NCBI GenBank assembly: GCA_018814745.1
Contig: JAHIZC010000199.1
Coordinates: 1-5,756, forward strand
Source of the DNA: Candidatus Omnitrophota bacterium
GTDB lineage: Bacteria > Omnitrophota > Gorgyraeia > Gygaellales > Profunditerraquicolaceae
Direction of reading: 5' to 3'
DNA: 5,756 nt
The position numbers and the translations under genes were made by a program. A model generated the notes under the pieces. That model was given only the letters and a program-made list of their open reading frames with translations. It ran no database searches and was not told where the DNA came from. How positions within the stretch are numbered: the stretch's first letter is position 1; every line of letters begins with the position of its first letter. Positions 1 to 5,756 of the stretch are shown here, in pieces.

Positions 1-533
1 ACGCCTTCCCTGCCGTAAGCCGGGTCAGTGTTAGTTATCCATCCGGATAATTTAGAACGCATGCCCCTGATCACCAAAATTCCCCGATGGCCGATGGTAT
101 TTTTAAATTCAAAGGTCCCACTTGATAGCGTGACCTTGGAATTTATCTCACTCGATAAAGAAGTTGCTTCTTCAGTAGTAAGATTCCTCCCCACCCTGCG
201 GTCTTTAATCGTTTTTCCGTCCTCTTCGAGTGTGGCAAAATTGACCCGCAAAGCCAAATCTCCGTCATTAACGTTGATTCCTTCGGCAAATGATTCCAAA
301 GGGCCTCTGCCGGTATAATATTTATGCGCATCATAGCCCAGTAGGCTGATTACTGCGATATCTGACTCAGGTGCGATTCCTTTATTCACCGGATAGACCA
401 GGCCTGTCCTGCCCTGCTGGGCGAGCCTATCCAGATTGGGTGTCAGCGCTGCCTCAAGCGGAGTCTTATTATTTAAATCAGCTATAGGCAGGTCACCTAA
501 ACCATCGAGAACTATGTATAGAATCTTCTTCAT
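1..533 (-). CDS. apgM: Archaeal-type 2,3-bisphosphoglycerate-independent phosphoglycerate mutase, N-terminal part (cut by window edge)
   Basis: Interconverts 3- and 2-phosphoglycerate in cytoplasmic glycolysis and gluconeogenesis without a bisphosphoglycerate cofactor; it belongs to the alkaline-phosphatase-like metalloenzyme superfamily. I translated 177 codons from the ATG at 533-531; the frame stays open to base 1, so well over half of a family protein of about 400 residues is missing. Seen in the sequence: the start MKKILYIVLDGLGD, with D10 matching the family's first metal ligand; TPNLDRLA near residue 31; PESDIAVISLLGYD near residue 55, where S57 fits the catalytic serine that carries the phosphoryl group; and YYTGRGPLE near residue 72, a hallmark of the ApgM group. 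Family roles for D10 and S57 are assigned by motif position, not alignment. No strong Shine-Dalgarno sequence precedes the ATG, but it gives the typical family N terminus. The gene lies 77 bp downstream of nrdJ on the same strand. Some of these proteins were once annotated as ThrH-like or phosphonopyruvate decarboxylase-like, which is less likely here. Confidence 0.92.
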   Translation of the reverse strand, partial: MKKILYIVLDGLGDLPIADLNNKTPLEAALTPNLDRLAQQGRTGLVYPVNKGIAPESDIAVISLLGYDAHKYYTGRGPLESFAEGINVNDGDLALRVNFATLEEDGKTIKDRRVGRNLTTEEATSLSSEINSKVTLSSGTFEFKNTIGHRGILVIRGMRSKLSGWITNTDPAYGREG

Positions 534-543
534 GATTTTGCTT

Positions 544-608
544 TCAGTCATCAGCTATCAGCCATCAGCAGCTTTCAGCTGAAAGCTGTCAGCTGACAGC
601 TGAGAGCT
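544..608. repeat. Degenerate heptad repeat block with overlapping palindromes
   Basis: The gap between nrdJ and apgM is almost entirely one simple motif. From 544 to 571 four units start with TCAG at exact 7-base steps (TCAGTCA, TCAGCTA, TCAGCCA, TCAGCAG). After a phase shift, 574-608 holds five 7-base units ending in AGCT (TTCAGCT, GAAAGCT, GTCAGCT, GACAGCT, GAGAGCT). It contains a perfect 20-bp palindrome at 569-588 and an 18-bp one at 584-601, overlapping by five bases. Similar AGCT/TCAG heptad blocks occur dispersed between genes in several uncultured bacterial groups, as I recall it; copy number in this genome cannot be seen here. Transcripts of either strand could fold into alternative hairpins. 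No T-run follows on the minus strand, so a standard intrinsic terminator is not supported. Confidence 0.85.
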
Positions 609-610
609 AA

Positions 611-3600
611 CTAGCACTTAGAGAAACCGCAGGCATGGCACTTAACGCAGCCTTCTTCGTGACGCAGGACCCCTCCGCAATCAGGACACACCCCTACTAC
701 GCCTCCGTGGTAATCCAGCTGCCCAGAAGAAGCGCTTTCGTCATTACTCGAATGCTTCATCACCGCCAGTGTAGCAGCCGTCATATTAGAAGCCTCTTTA
801 GTAAGTAACCTTTTCTCAACCACACGGGCAATAGCATCAGCACAGGAGAATATGCGTTTACCCTTCTCCCAGGAGGGGCTGGGACAGCGGATATTGCGTA
901 ACTGCTCAATAATTGATTTTACTTCGATCCCCGAGCGGAATCCTAAAGAAACCAAGCGGCCAATTGCTTCAAGCTGAGAAGCAGCGCAACCGCCGGCCTT
1001 ACCCATCTGGGTAAACAACTCGAAAGGCCTTCCCTGTTCATCAATATTTATCGTAACATAGAGATTCCCGCAACCGGTACTGACCTTACTGGTAGTACCG
1101 ATGATCACTTCCGGCCTGGGCCGTGGTACGATTTCTCCCTCCAGCTGCCGGATCTTCTGCTCTTTTTTCTCTTCGGGCTTACCAACATTTAAAACCTGCT
1201 CTTCCCGGCTTTTGTCACGATAAATCGTAAGACCTTTACATCCTAACTCGTAAGCTAATAAATATGCCTTGCGTACATCTTCCAGTGTGGCTTGATTAGG
1301 AAAGTTTATGGTTTTGCTTACAGAATTACTGGTAAATCGCTGGAAAACTCCTTGCATCTTAATATGCCATTCAGGAGAAATATCGTGTGAAGTCACGAAT
1401 ATCCTCTTCACCTCCTCGGGTATCTCTTCGATATCCTGAATTGATGAACTCTCGGCAATCTTCTCCATTAATTCACGGCTATAAAATCCTCTTTCTTTAG
1501 CCACCTCTTCAAATAAAGGGTCAACCTCAACCAGCTTATCATTATCCATTACATTTCGATAATAAGAAATCGCGAATAAAGGCTCAATACCGGAAGAGCA
1601 AGGACCGGCAATTATACTAATAGTTCCCGTAGGAGCAATCGTGGTCAAAGTTGCATTTCTTAAAAGAGTGCCTTCTTTTTCCCAAATACTTCCTTTATGG
1701 GCAGGAAAAACCCCTTTCCTTTCGGAAAGTTCTATAGATTTATTCTTTGCTTCTTCTAAGATAAATCCCATCACCTTATCTGCTAAATCTAATGCCTCTT
1801 GCGAATTATAGGGAATCCCAAGTTTCACCAAAAGGCTTGCCCAACCCATTACTCCCAATCCAATCTTACGGGTAAGTTTAGTATTTTTATCAATCTCAGG
1901 AAGAGGGTATTTATTAGCATCGATAACATTATCTAAAAAATTGACGCTTAAATGAACTACTTCTTTTAATCTATCCCAGGAGAATTCGTATCTGCCATTA
2001 TTGACTCCTTTTACCATGCTAAAGAGATTTATTGAGCCTAAATTACAGCTTTCATAAGCCAATAAAGGAACTTCGCCACAAGGATTGGTGCTTTCTATTC
2101 TACCCAATTGGGGAGTAGGATTGGATTCATTCATCTGGTCAATAAATACCACTCCCGGTTCACCATTTTTATGTGCTTGTTTGACAATAAGATCAAATAC
2201 CTCTTTTGTATTAAGCTGCCTTACTACCTTCTTGGTATGTGGATCGATTAAATCATAATCTTCACCTTTCTCTAACTTTTTCATAAAATCATCAGTAATA
2301 GCCACTGAAATATTAAAGTTGGTAATATGTTTATCATGTTCTTTACAAGTTATAAATTCTAATACATCAGGATGATCCACTCTTAATATACCCATGTTGG
2401 CACCCCTCCTCACGCCGCCTTGGCGCACAGCATGGGTTGCCGCATCAAAAACCTTCATAAAAGACACTGGACCGCTAGCTAAACCACCCGTACTTCTCAC
2501 AACACTATCCTTTGACCTTAAATGAGAAAAACTCATTCCGGTTCCGCCACCAGTACGATGAATAAGTGCACAGGACTTAACTGCTTCAAAGATAGAACTC
2601 ATAGAATCCTCAACGGGAATCACAAAACAATTATGCACTGAGACCATATTCGCGCAGTAAGAATGGTCTTGTTCTACCTCAAGATTATAAACAACGCCAT
2701 CGTAATCTTGCCTCCCAATTTTAGTTATAGGAGTAAAGATTCTATCTGCATAAATAATTTCCCGTTTAAATTCGATACCATTGTGGGGGAAGCTTTTTTC
2801 TAAAAATTCGTTTATCAAACCAGTTCCTTCTTTACCACTAACTCGACACATTACAGGTCGGACTCTGCCAAGCTTAGGCATTGAACAAAAATTAAGCGAG
2901 GCAAAAATACCAACTCTGGCCAATATCTGCCAAGCAGAATAAACGAGTTGGGTGTTACACATAACTAGTTGCGTACAAAAATTATTTCCGTTTTTTACTG
3001 TACAGCTATCTCCGCGAAACATACCGCTCAGTAGACCCTTTTGTTTTTCTACTGGCAAGAGGATCATCCACGAGGGGATCTTTTTCAGATTATAACCCGT
3101 GCCAAAAAGACTTATAAAAAACCGGGCTAATATCTTAGAATGCACTCTTATAGAAATCCATCTTCTCTCGGTTGAGTTTGTCTCTTCTATGCGTTGGCAA
3201 GATATACCGAACTTATCTTCTATAATCCTTAGCACATCCTCGCCATAATTTCTTTCTTCTGACGAAAAGGTAAAACGCAAACATTTATTTCCACTCACAC
3301 ATCCTTCAGAAAGATAGTATCCAAATAATCGCATTAAATCTGTATCTACCTTTATTTTACTTCTCACCGGATTAACTTGCTTGGAAATCTCTCCAGATCT
3401 ATTTCTATTCTGAATATAGCAACTTCCGTCTTTGCGCATATAAGTTCTTATATCTGTATTTTTCTCATATAAATTACCATTTTTTTCTATAAAGATTGTG
3501 TCTTTAATGAAATCACAAACTCTAATAGTATCAACATCGATGGTCTCGCCAGGATAAGCCAAGGCAATATAATCGCCTACGGAAAGATCTTTTACCTGGA

Positions 3601-4120
3601 TCCAACGTGGATCATATTTGTCCTTGTCTTCATTTTTAATAGCTAAGATGGGATGTTCTGCTGTTACTTCTAATGTTGATGTAGGAAGTTTGTAAGCCGA
3701 GATAGAATATATTGTATCTGTCTTTCTCGTAAAAATCTCAGTAACCTTTTTAAACCTATTTTGATGAGTTAAAACACAATCTCCTGCTTTTATCTCTGAA
3801 ATTGGTTTTGGTCCATCTTTAGTTATGATTATTTGTTCAGGGCTAAAACAAGCGCTGAGCTGTCCGAGTTCCCTGCCCGCATTAACCAAAGTGGGAGAAT
3901 TTGGCATGAATTCTAAATTAACCATTATCTTGTAAAAAGACTCTTCTAACTTTTTAATCTCTGCATCGCTTGCCTTATATTGCTTATCCGCAGAAGCGAT
4001 TGCCCGGGCAACACGGCCAAACATCTCCTTGGGTGTTTCAACTATCTTGCCCTCTTCATCCTTCTTCAGGTAGCGTCGCTCTAATACTTTTAAAGCATTC
4101 TCAGATAGATTGAGCTCCAT
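611..4120 (-). CDS. nrdJ: Adenosylcobalamin-dependent (class II) ribonucleotide reductase, interrupted by an intein
   Basis: Reduces ribonucleotides to deoxyribonucleotides in the cytoplasm, using adenosylcobalamin to generate a thiyl radical, with or without oxygen. The precursor has 1169 residues: N-extein 1-90, intein 91-497, C-extein 498-1169, leaving a 762-residue enzyme. The N-extein is a short reductase large-chain N domain with no evident ATP-cone. In the barrel, C498 (CFVIPVEDS) is the first redox cysteine, NPCGE at 679-683 carries the thiyl-radical cysteine C681, SCNLGS at 691-696 gives the second redox cysteine C692, and APTGTIS at 829-835 is the conserved phosphate-binding loop. 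A TSCPD-type domain starts near 1013 ([12 protein letters not shown]). The tail from 1145 (CPDCGG, then C1158, CHACG, and final SKC) is a cysteine-rich zinc-ribbon-like end typical of NrdJ, thought to help re-reduce the active site. The ATG at 4120 has AAAGGA 8 nt upstream. A promoter and two NrdR-like boxes precede it. All expected catalytic residues are present, so the gene looks functional. Confidence 0.97.
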   Translation of the reverse strand: MELNLSENALKVLERRYLKKDEEGKIVETPKEMFGRVARAIASADKQYKASDAEIKKLEESFYKIMVNLEFMPNSPTLVNAGRELGQLSACFSPEQIIITKDGPKPISEIKAGDCVLTHQNRFKKVTEIFTRKTDTIYSISAYKLPTSTLEVTAEHPILAIKNEDKDKYDPRWIQVKDLSVGDYIALAYPGETIDVDTIRVCDFIKDTIFIEKNGNLYEKNTDIRTYMRKDGSCYIQNRNRSGEISKQVNPVRSKIKVDTDLMRLFGYYLSEGCVSGNKCLRFTFSSEERNYGEDVLRIIEDKFGISCQRIEETNSTERRWISIRVHSKILARFFISLFGTGYNLKKIPSWMILLPVEKQKGLLSGMFRGDSCTVKNGNNFCTQLVMCNTQLVYSAWQILARVGIFASLNFCSMPKLGRVRPVMCRVSGKEGTGLINEFLEKSFPHNGIEFKREIIYADRIFTPITKIGRQDYDGVVYNLEVEQDHSYCANMVSVHNCFVIPVEDSMSSIFEAVKSCALIHRTGGGTGMSFSHLRSKDSVVRSTGGLASGPVSFMKVFDAATHAVRQGGVRRGANMGILRVDHPDVLEFITCKEHDKHITNFNISVAITDDFMKKLEKGEDYDLIDPHTKKVVRQLNTKEVFDLIVKQAHKNGEPGVVFIDQMNESNPTPQLGRIESTNPCGEVPLLAYESCNLGSINLFSMVKGVNNGRYEFSWDRLKEVVHLSVNFLDNVIDANKYPLPEIDKNTKLTRKIGLGVMGWASLLVKLGIPYNSQEALDLADKVMGFILEEAKNKSIELSERKGVFPAHKGSIWEKEGTLLRNATLTTIAPTGTISIIAGPCSSGIEPLFAISYYRNVMDNDKLVEVDPLFEEVAKERGFYSRELMEKIAESSSIQDIEEIPEEVKRIFVTSHDISPEWHIKMQGVFQRFTSNSVSKTINFPNQATLEDVRKAYLLAYELGCKGLTIYRDKSREEQVLNVGKPEEKKEQKIRQLEGEIVPRPRPEVIIGTTSKVSTGCGNLYVTINIDEQGRPFELFTQMGKAGGCAASQLEAIGRLVSLGFRSGIEVKSIIEQLRNIRCPSPSWEKGKRIFSCADAIARVVEKRLLTKEASNMTAATLAVMKHSSNDESASSGQLDYHGGVVGVCPDCGGVLRHEEGCVKCHACGFSKC
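2630..3850 (-). mobile_element. In-frame intein with LAGLIDADG homing endonuclease inside NrdJ
   Basis: A self-splicing protein element of 407 residues (precursor C91 to N497). Splicing signals are all visible: Cys as first residue, a block A-like start ([13 protein letters not shown], then [11 protein letters not shown]), the block B histidine in TAEHP at 153-157, block F ([19 protein letters not shown]), a terminal His-Asn pair at 496-497, and Cys as the +1 extein residue at 498. Removing it restores [14 protein letters not shown], the uninterrupted NrdJ motif. The middle holds two LAGLIDADG motifs, LFGYYLSEG at 265-273 and LLSGMFRGD at 363-371; E272 and D371 fit the metal-binding acidic positions, so the endonuclease may be active. 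It would cut intein-less nrdJ alleles and copy the element in. The size and architecture match a full-length rather than a mini- or split intein. Much of it is AT-rich; the stretch 3421-3480 has about 17 G or C in 60. Confidence 0.96.
3005..3334 (-). other. LAGLIDADG homing endonuclease core within the intein
   Basis: These bases encode precursor residues 263-372, from the first LAGLIDADG-type helix ([12 protein letters not shown]) to the second ([10 protein letters not shown]). Between them lie the strands and loops expected for the DNA-binding saddle. The spacing of about 98 residues between motifs is normal for single-chain, two-motif enzymes. Both motifs keep an acidic residue at the catalytic position (E272, D371). 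The full domain extends beyond the second motif to roughly residue 465; only the region bounded by the two motifs is marked. Its target would be the nrdJ sequence around the insertion point, by analogy with other intein endonucleases. Confidence 0.85.
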
Positions 4121-4128
4121 GATGTTTT

Positions 4129-4134
4129 TCCTTT
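4129..4134 (-). promoter_or_regulatory. Ribosome binding site of nrdJ
   Basis: On the minus strand this reads AAAGGA, 8 nt before the ATG at 4120-4118. Position and purine richness support this start over any internal one; the protein from this ATG begins [18 protein letters not shown], normal for the NrdJ N terminus. Confidence 0.7.
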
Positions 4135-4170
4135 CTTCTTTTTAAAAGTTTAAAATTATAACGCATAAAA

Positions 4171-4199
4171 AGTATAGCGCTTGCCAAATTAGCTGTCAA
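4171..4199 (-). promoter_or_regulatory. Sigma-70-type promoter of nrdJ
   Basis: The minus strand has TTGACA at 4199-4194, a spacer of exactly 17 bp, and TATACT at 4176-4171. That is six of six and five of six matches to the housekeeping consensus with optimal spacing. The expected start point is near 4164, giving a leader of about 45 nt before the nrdJ ATG. It lies in the only sizeable gap between lacI-like and nrdJ genes. An imperfect inverted repeat (GCTTGAC with GGCAAGC, 4179-4201) covers the -35 element and spacer. Confidence 0.85.
4176..4182 (-). promoter_or_regulatory. Possible LacI-family operator core in the nrdJ promoter
   Basis: The minus strand reads AAGCGCT, seven of eight bases of the CpG-centred AAGCGCTT core favoured by many LacI-family repressors (for example CcpA-type sites). 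It touches the -10 element, where a bound repressor would block transcription. The upstream gene encodes a LacI-family protein. The flanks match poorly, so this may be chance. Confidence 0.25.
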
Positions 4200-4206
4200 G
4201 CAAAAA

Positions 4207-4222
4207 ATACTATATATAGTAT
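4207..4222 (-). promoter_or_regulatory. NrdR box 1 (proximal)
   Basis: ATACTATATATAGTAT matches the published NrdR-box consensus ACACWATATATWGTGT at 14 of 16 positions and forms the core of a perfect 18-bp palindrome at 4206-4223. NrdR is the zinc-finger, ATP-cone repressor that senses ATP/dATP and controls ribonucleotide reductase genes in most bacteria. The box lies 7 bp upstream of the -35 element of the nrdJ promoter. Confidence 0.8.
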
Positions 4223-4238
4223 TCCTTATTGGCTAGCT

Positions 4239-4254
4239 ATACAATAAATTGTGG
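4239..4254 (-). promoter_or_regulatory. NrdR box 2 (distal)
   Basis: On the plus strand ATACAATAAATTGTGG matches the near-symmetric NrdR-box consensus at about 13 of 16 positions (mismatches at 2, 9 and 16). Its centre is 32 bp from the centre of box 1, which is three helical turns and the usual spacing for paired NrdR boxes. The spacing makes this weaker box credible. Confidence 0.72.
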
Positions 4255-4278
4255 TAAGAACTGTGGTTCAGGAAGCGA

Positions 4279-5313
4279 TTATCGACGTAAAAGCTTACAA
4301 GAATCTCTGACTACTAGTTCGGCAGGAAGAAGAATTTTCTTTACGTTTTTACTCTGCTTACTCTTCTTAAGGCTTATAAGACGATTTAATTCCTTGATCC
4401 CTTCCTCTGCCATTTTCACTAACGGTTGTTTCACAGTAGTTAAAGCAACCGGGCCGTAAAGGCCGGATGGATTATCATCAAAACCTACGATAGATAAATC
4501 ATCCGGGATCTTTTTACCCATCTCTCTGGCAACGGCCATAACTTCCAGCGCCATAGAATCAGAAGAAACAAATACAGCAGTCGCCGGCTTTGACATCTTG
4601 ATCAATTCTTGAGCTGCCTGCCTGGCCTGGCCTCGGGAGTAATCTGTCTTAAAGACGTACTCCGATTTAACCGCAATATTCTTCTTCTCTAATGCCGCTT
4701 TGTATCCTTCAAAGCGCATACTTGCAGCCTGAGTGACTAAATCTCCGGTTATATGGGCTATCTTCTTATGCCCTAAACTAAGCAAGTACCTCACTGCTAT
4801 CTCAGCACCATTTTTATTGTCAATACCGACACAGCTAACGTCTAAATCATCAATATAATTATTCACTACTACGCAGGGAATATCCGCTTTCATCGCATCT
4901 ACGAGTTGATGCTTGTTACCGATCAGGTCGGCAAAAATTATTCCTCCTGTCCCTTTCAGGTTCAGGGTATCGCGCGTATCAGTGAGATGCAGCAAGAGGT
5001 CCAGTTTAAAAGCAGCGCAAAGGGTTCCGATACCGCGAATTAACTCTAAGGCATAAAAAGAATAGAATACTCCTTCATAACGCGGGATTACCAAGGCCAC
5101 TACATTACTCTGGCCCGTGGCGAGCCTCTGGGCAAATACCGAGGGTTGAAACTTTAGCTGCTGAACCGCATCGACTACTTTGATGCGATTGTTTTCCTTT
5201 ACTGAAGGGAATTTGTTTATTACGCGCGAGACTGTAGTAATCGAAACTCCCGCAAGCCGAGCAACGTCTTTTATGGAAATAGTTTTGGAGGGGCCTTTTC
5301 TATAACGAACCAT
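4279..5313 (-). CDS. LacI-family transcriptional regulator
   Basis: A 344-residue cytoplasmic DNA-binding protein, normal length for the family. Residues 12-32 (ISIKDVARLAGVSITTVSRVI) form the LacI helix-turn-helix; 54-69 (KFQPSVFAQRLATGQS) is the hinge helix, with L64 where the minor-groove-intercalating leucine is expected, implying a CpG-centred operator. Residues 70-338 are a periplasmic-binding-protein-like effector domain: LSLGHKKIAHITG at 178-190, R200 in MRFEGY, VFVSSDSMALEVM near 247-259, and IPDDLSIVGFDD at 269-280. These are standard family signatures, but the ligand cannot be read from them; a sugar or nucleoside-type ligand is the family norm. It starts 12 bp after the upstream gene, so the two are probably co-transcribed. 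No clear terminator follows before the nrdJ promoter region. Regulation of nrdJ by this protein is only a possibility. Confidence 0.93.
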   Translation of the reverse strand: MVRYRKGPSKTISIKDVARLAGVSITTVSRVINKFPSVKENNRIKVVDAVQQLKFQPSVFAQRLATGQSNVVALVIPRYEGVFYSFYALELIRGIGTLCAAFKLDLLLHLTDTRDTLNLKGTGGIIFADLIGNKHQLVDAMKADIPCVVVNNYIDDLDVSCVGIDNKNGAEIAVRYLLSLGHKKIAHITGDLVTQAASMRFEGYKAALEKKNIAVKSEYVFKTDYSRGQARQAAQELIKMSKPATAVFVSSDSMALEVMAVAREMGKKIPDDLSIVGFDDNPSGLYGPVALTTVKQPLVKMAEEGIKELNRLISLKKSKQSKNVKKILLPAELVVRDSCKLLRR

Positions 5314-5323
5314 TAGCAGCGAA

Positions 5324-5327
5324 CCTT
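5324..5327 (-). promoter_or_regulatory. Short ribosome binding site of the lacI-like gene, overlapping the upstream stop codon
   Basis: The minus strand reads TAAGG: the TAA stop of the upstream gene supplies the AA of an AAGG Shine-Dalgarno core, 10 nt before the ATG at 5313-5311. The overlap suggests translation of the two genes may be linked. Confidence 0.5.
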
Positions 5328-5756
5328 ATTCTACCGCATCACCAATCTTAATCGGTGAACTCAAACTCTTTATATCACAAGCCGCAATATTCTTGCGGAC
5401 CTGGATTACCTCAATGTCGGCGATATGTTTATTCCCTCTTTGCACCCGGAAGTAATCGCCCATTCTTAAACCATCGACTTCACCTGCACTGATCACTGCA
5501 AAATTATTCTGCGTATTCACCGCTACTACCTCAACTGCTTTAAGTTCTAATCTATCACCTGTTGACTGAGGGCGCACCACGATCGGAGGTAATTCTACGG
5601 AAGACTCTCTTCTTAATACCGGCCTTGCCTTTTTTGTCTCCTGAAGATCATCTATAAAATCTACCTGCAGGTTAGCTACCCTTTTTTCCATCTCGGCTTT
5701 ATCATCCCTGAGCTCTTTAAACTTCTCTTCCAGGTCAGCCTTACGTCCGGTAAGCT
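5326..5756 (-). CDS. Coiled-coil protein with FlgT C-terminal-like domain, C-terminal part (start outside window)
   Basis: The reading frame is open from the window edge at 5756 to the TAA at 5328-5326, giving 142 residues. There is a Met at 5691 (MEKRVANLQVDF), but the codons before it encode the same kind of charged heptad-rich helix (LTGRKADLEEKFKELRDDKAE), so I treat the gene as continuing upstream. After the coiled coil comes a linker rich in Arg and Pro (ARPVLRRESSVELPPIVVRP), then about 80 residues of alternating strands: VVAVNTQNNFAVISAG, DGLRMGDYFRVQRG, HIADIEVIQVRKNIAACDI, IKIGDAVE. This pattern resembles the small C-terminal domain of FlgT, which also ends many uncharacterised bacterial envelope or coiled-coil proteins. 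A membrane anchor could lie in the missing N terminus. The biochemical function is unknown, and nothing else here points to flagella. It is the likely first partner of the lacI-like gene in an operon. Confidence 0.72.
   Translation of the reverse strand, partial: LTGRKADLEEKFKELRDDKAEMEKRVANLQVDFIDDLQETKKARPVLRRESSVELPPIVVRPQSTGDRLELKAVEVVAVNTQNNFAVISAGEVDGLRMGDYFRVQRGNKHIADIEVIQVRKNIAACDIKSLSSPIKIGDAVE

Noticed and set aside
28..318. Plus-strand open frame of 96 codons
   Set aside because: It lies antisense to apgM, whose translation gives clear family motifs; the plus-strand peptide shows no recognisable domain.
143..334. Minus-strand open frame of 63 codons
   Set aside because: It is a different frame of the same strand inside apgM and has no supporting motif.
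569..601. Intrinsic terminator after nrdJ
   Set aside because: The palindromes can form hairpins but no T-run follows on the minus strand.
544..608. CRISPR array
   Set aside because: Units are 7 bases long with no spacers between them.
2630..3850. Group I or II intron instead of an intein
   Set aside because: The frame is open throughout and the product has intein splicing residues at both ends (Cys start, His-Asn end, Cys +1).
4121..4278. Cobalamin riboswitch upstream of the B12-dependent nrdJ
   Set aside because: The gap is only 158 bp, largely filled by promoter and NrdR-like boxes, and the leader after the promoter is about 45 nt, too short for this riboswitch; no B12-box-like sequence was seen.
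4229..4459. Plus-strand open frame of 76 codons with a hydrophobic stretch
   Set aside because: It is antisense to the end of the lacI-like gene and overlaps NrdR box 2; the hydrophobic run reflects the complement of Lys/Glu-rich codons.
5689..5691. ATG as the true start of the coiled-coil gene
   Set aside because: The frame stays open to the window edge and the preceding 21 codons continue the same charged helix; no clear ribosome binding site is present.

Overview
The window is bacterial, with all four genes read from the minus strand (right to left in window coordinates). It suggests a strict or facultative anaerobe that makes or imports vitamin B12: it has an adenosylcobalamin-dependent (class II) ribonucleotide reductase and an archaeal-type, cofactor-independent phosphoglycerate mutase. 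The heptad repeat, gene style and moderate GC with AT-rich stretches recall uncultured lineages such as Omnitrophota. That placement is an impression, not a demonstrated identification.

Layout in transcription order. (1) 5756-5326: the C-terminal 142 residues of a protein whose start lies outside the window, a charged coiled coil followed by a small beta-rich domain resembling the FlgT C-terminal domain. (2) 5313-4279: a complete LacI-family repressor, 12 bp downstream of gene 1 and probably in the same operon. (3) 4278-4121: a regulatory gap with two NrdR-box-like palindromes 32 bp apart centre to centre, then a near-perfect sigma-70 promoter (TTGACA, 17 bp, TATACT), a leader of about 45 nt and a ribosome binding site. 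(4) 4120-611: nrdJ, 1169 codons, interrupted in frame by a 407-residue intein with a LAGLIDADG homing endonuclease. Splicing would leave a 762-residue reductase. (5) 610-534: a short block of degenerate heptad repeats with two overlapping perfect palindromes. (6) 533-1: the first 177 codons of apgM, truncated by the window edge.

How the parts fit: nrdJ makes deoxynucleotides for DNA synthesis, and the upstream boxes point to control by NrdR, the usual nucleotide-sensing repressor of reductase genes. The intein sits exactly at the first redox-active cysteine of the enzyme, so reductase activity requires splicing. apgM follows nrdJ after 77 bp with no obvious intrinsic terminator, so read-through is possible. 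The most notable points are the intein placement, the paired NrdR boxes lying upstream of rather than over the promoter, and the palindromic heptad repeat. I see no evidence of a wholly new multi-gene system.
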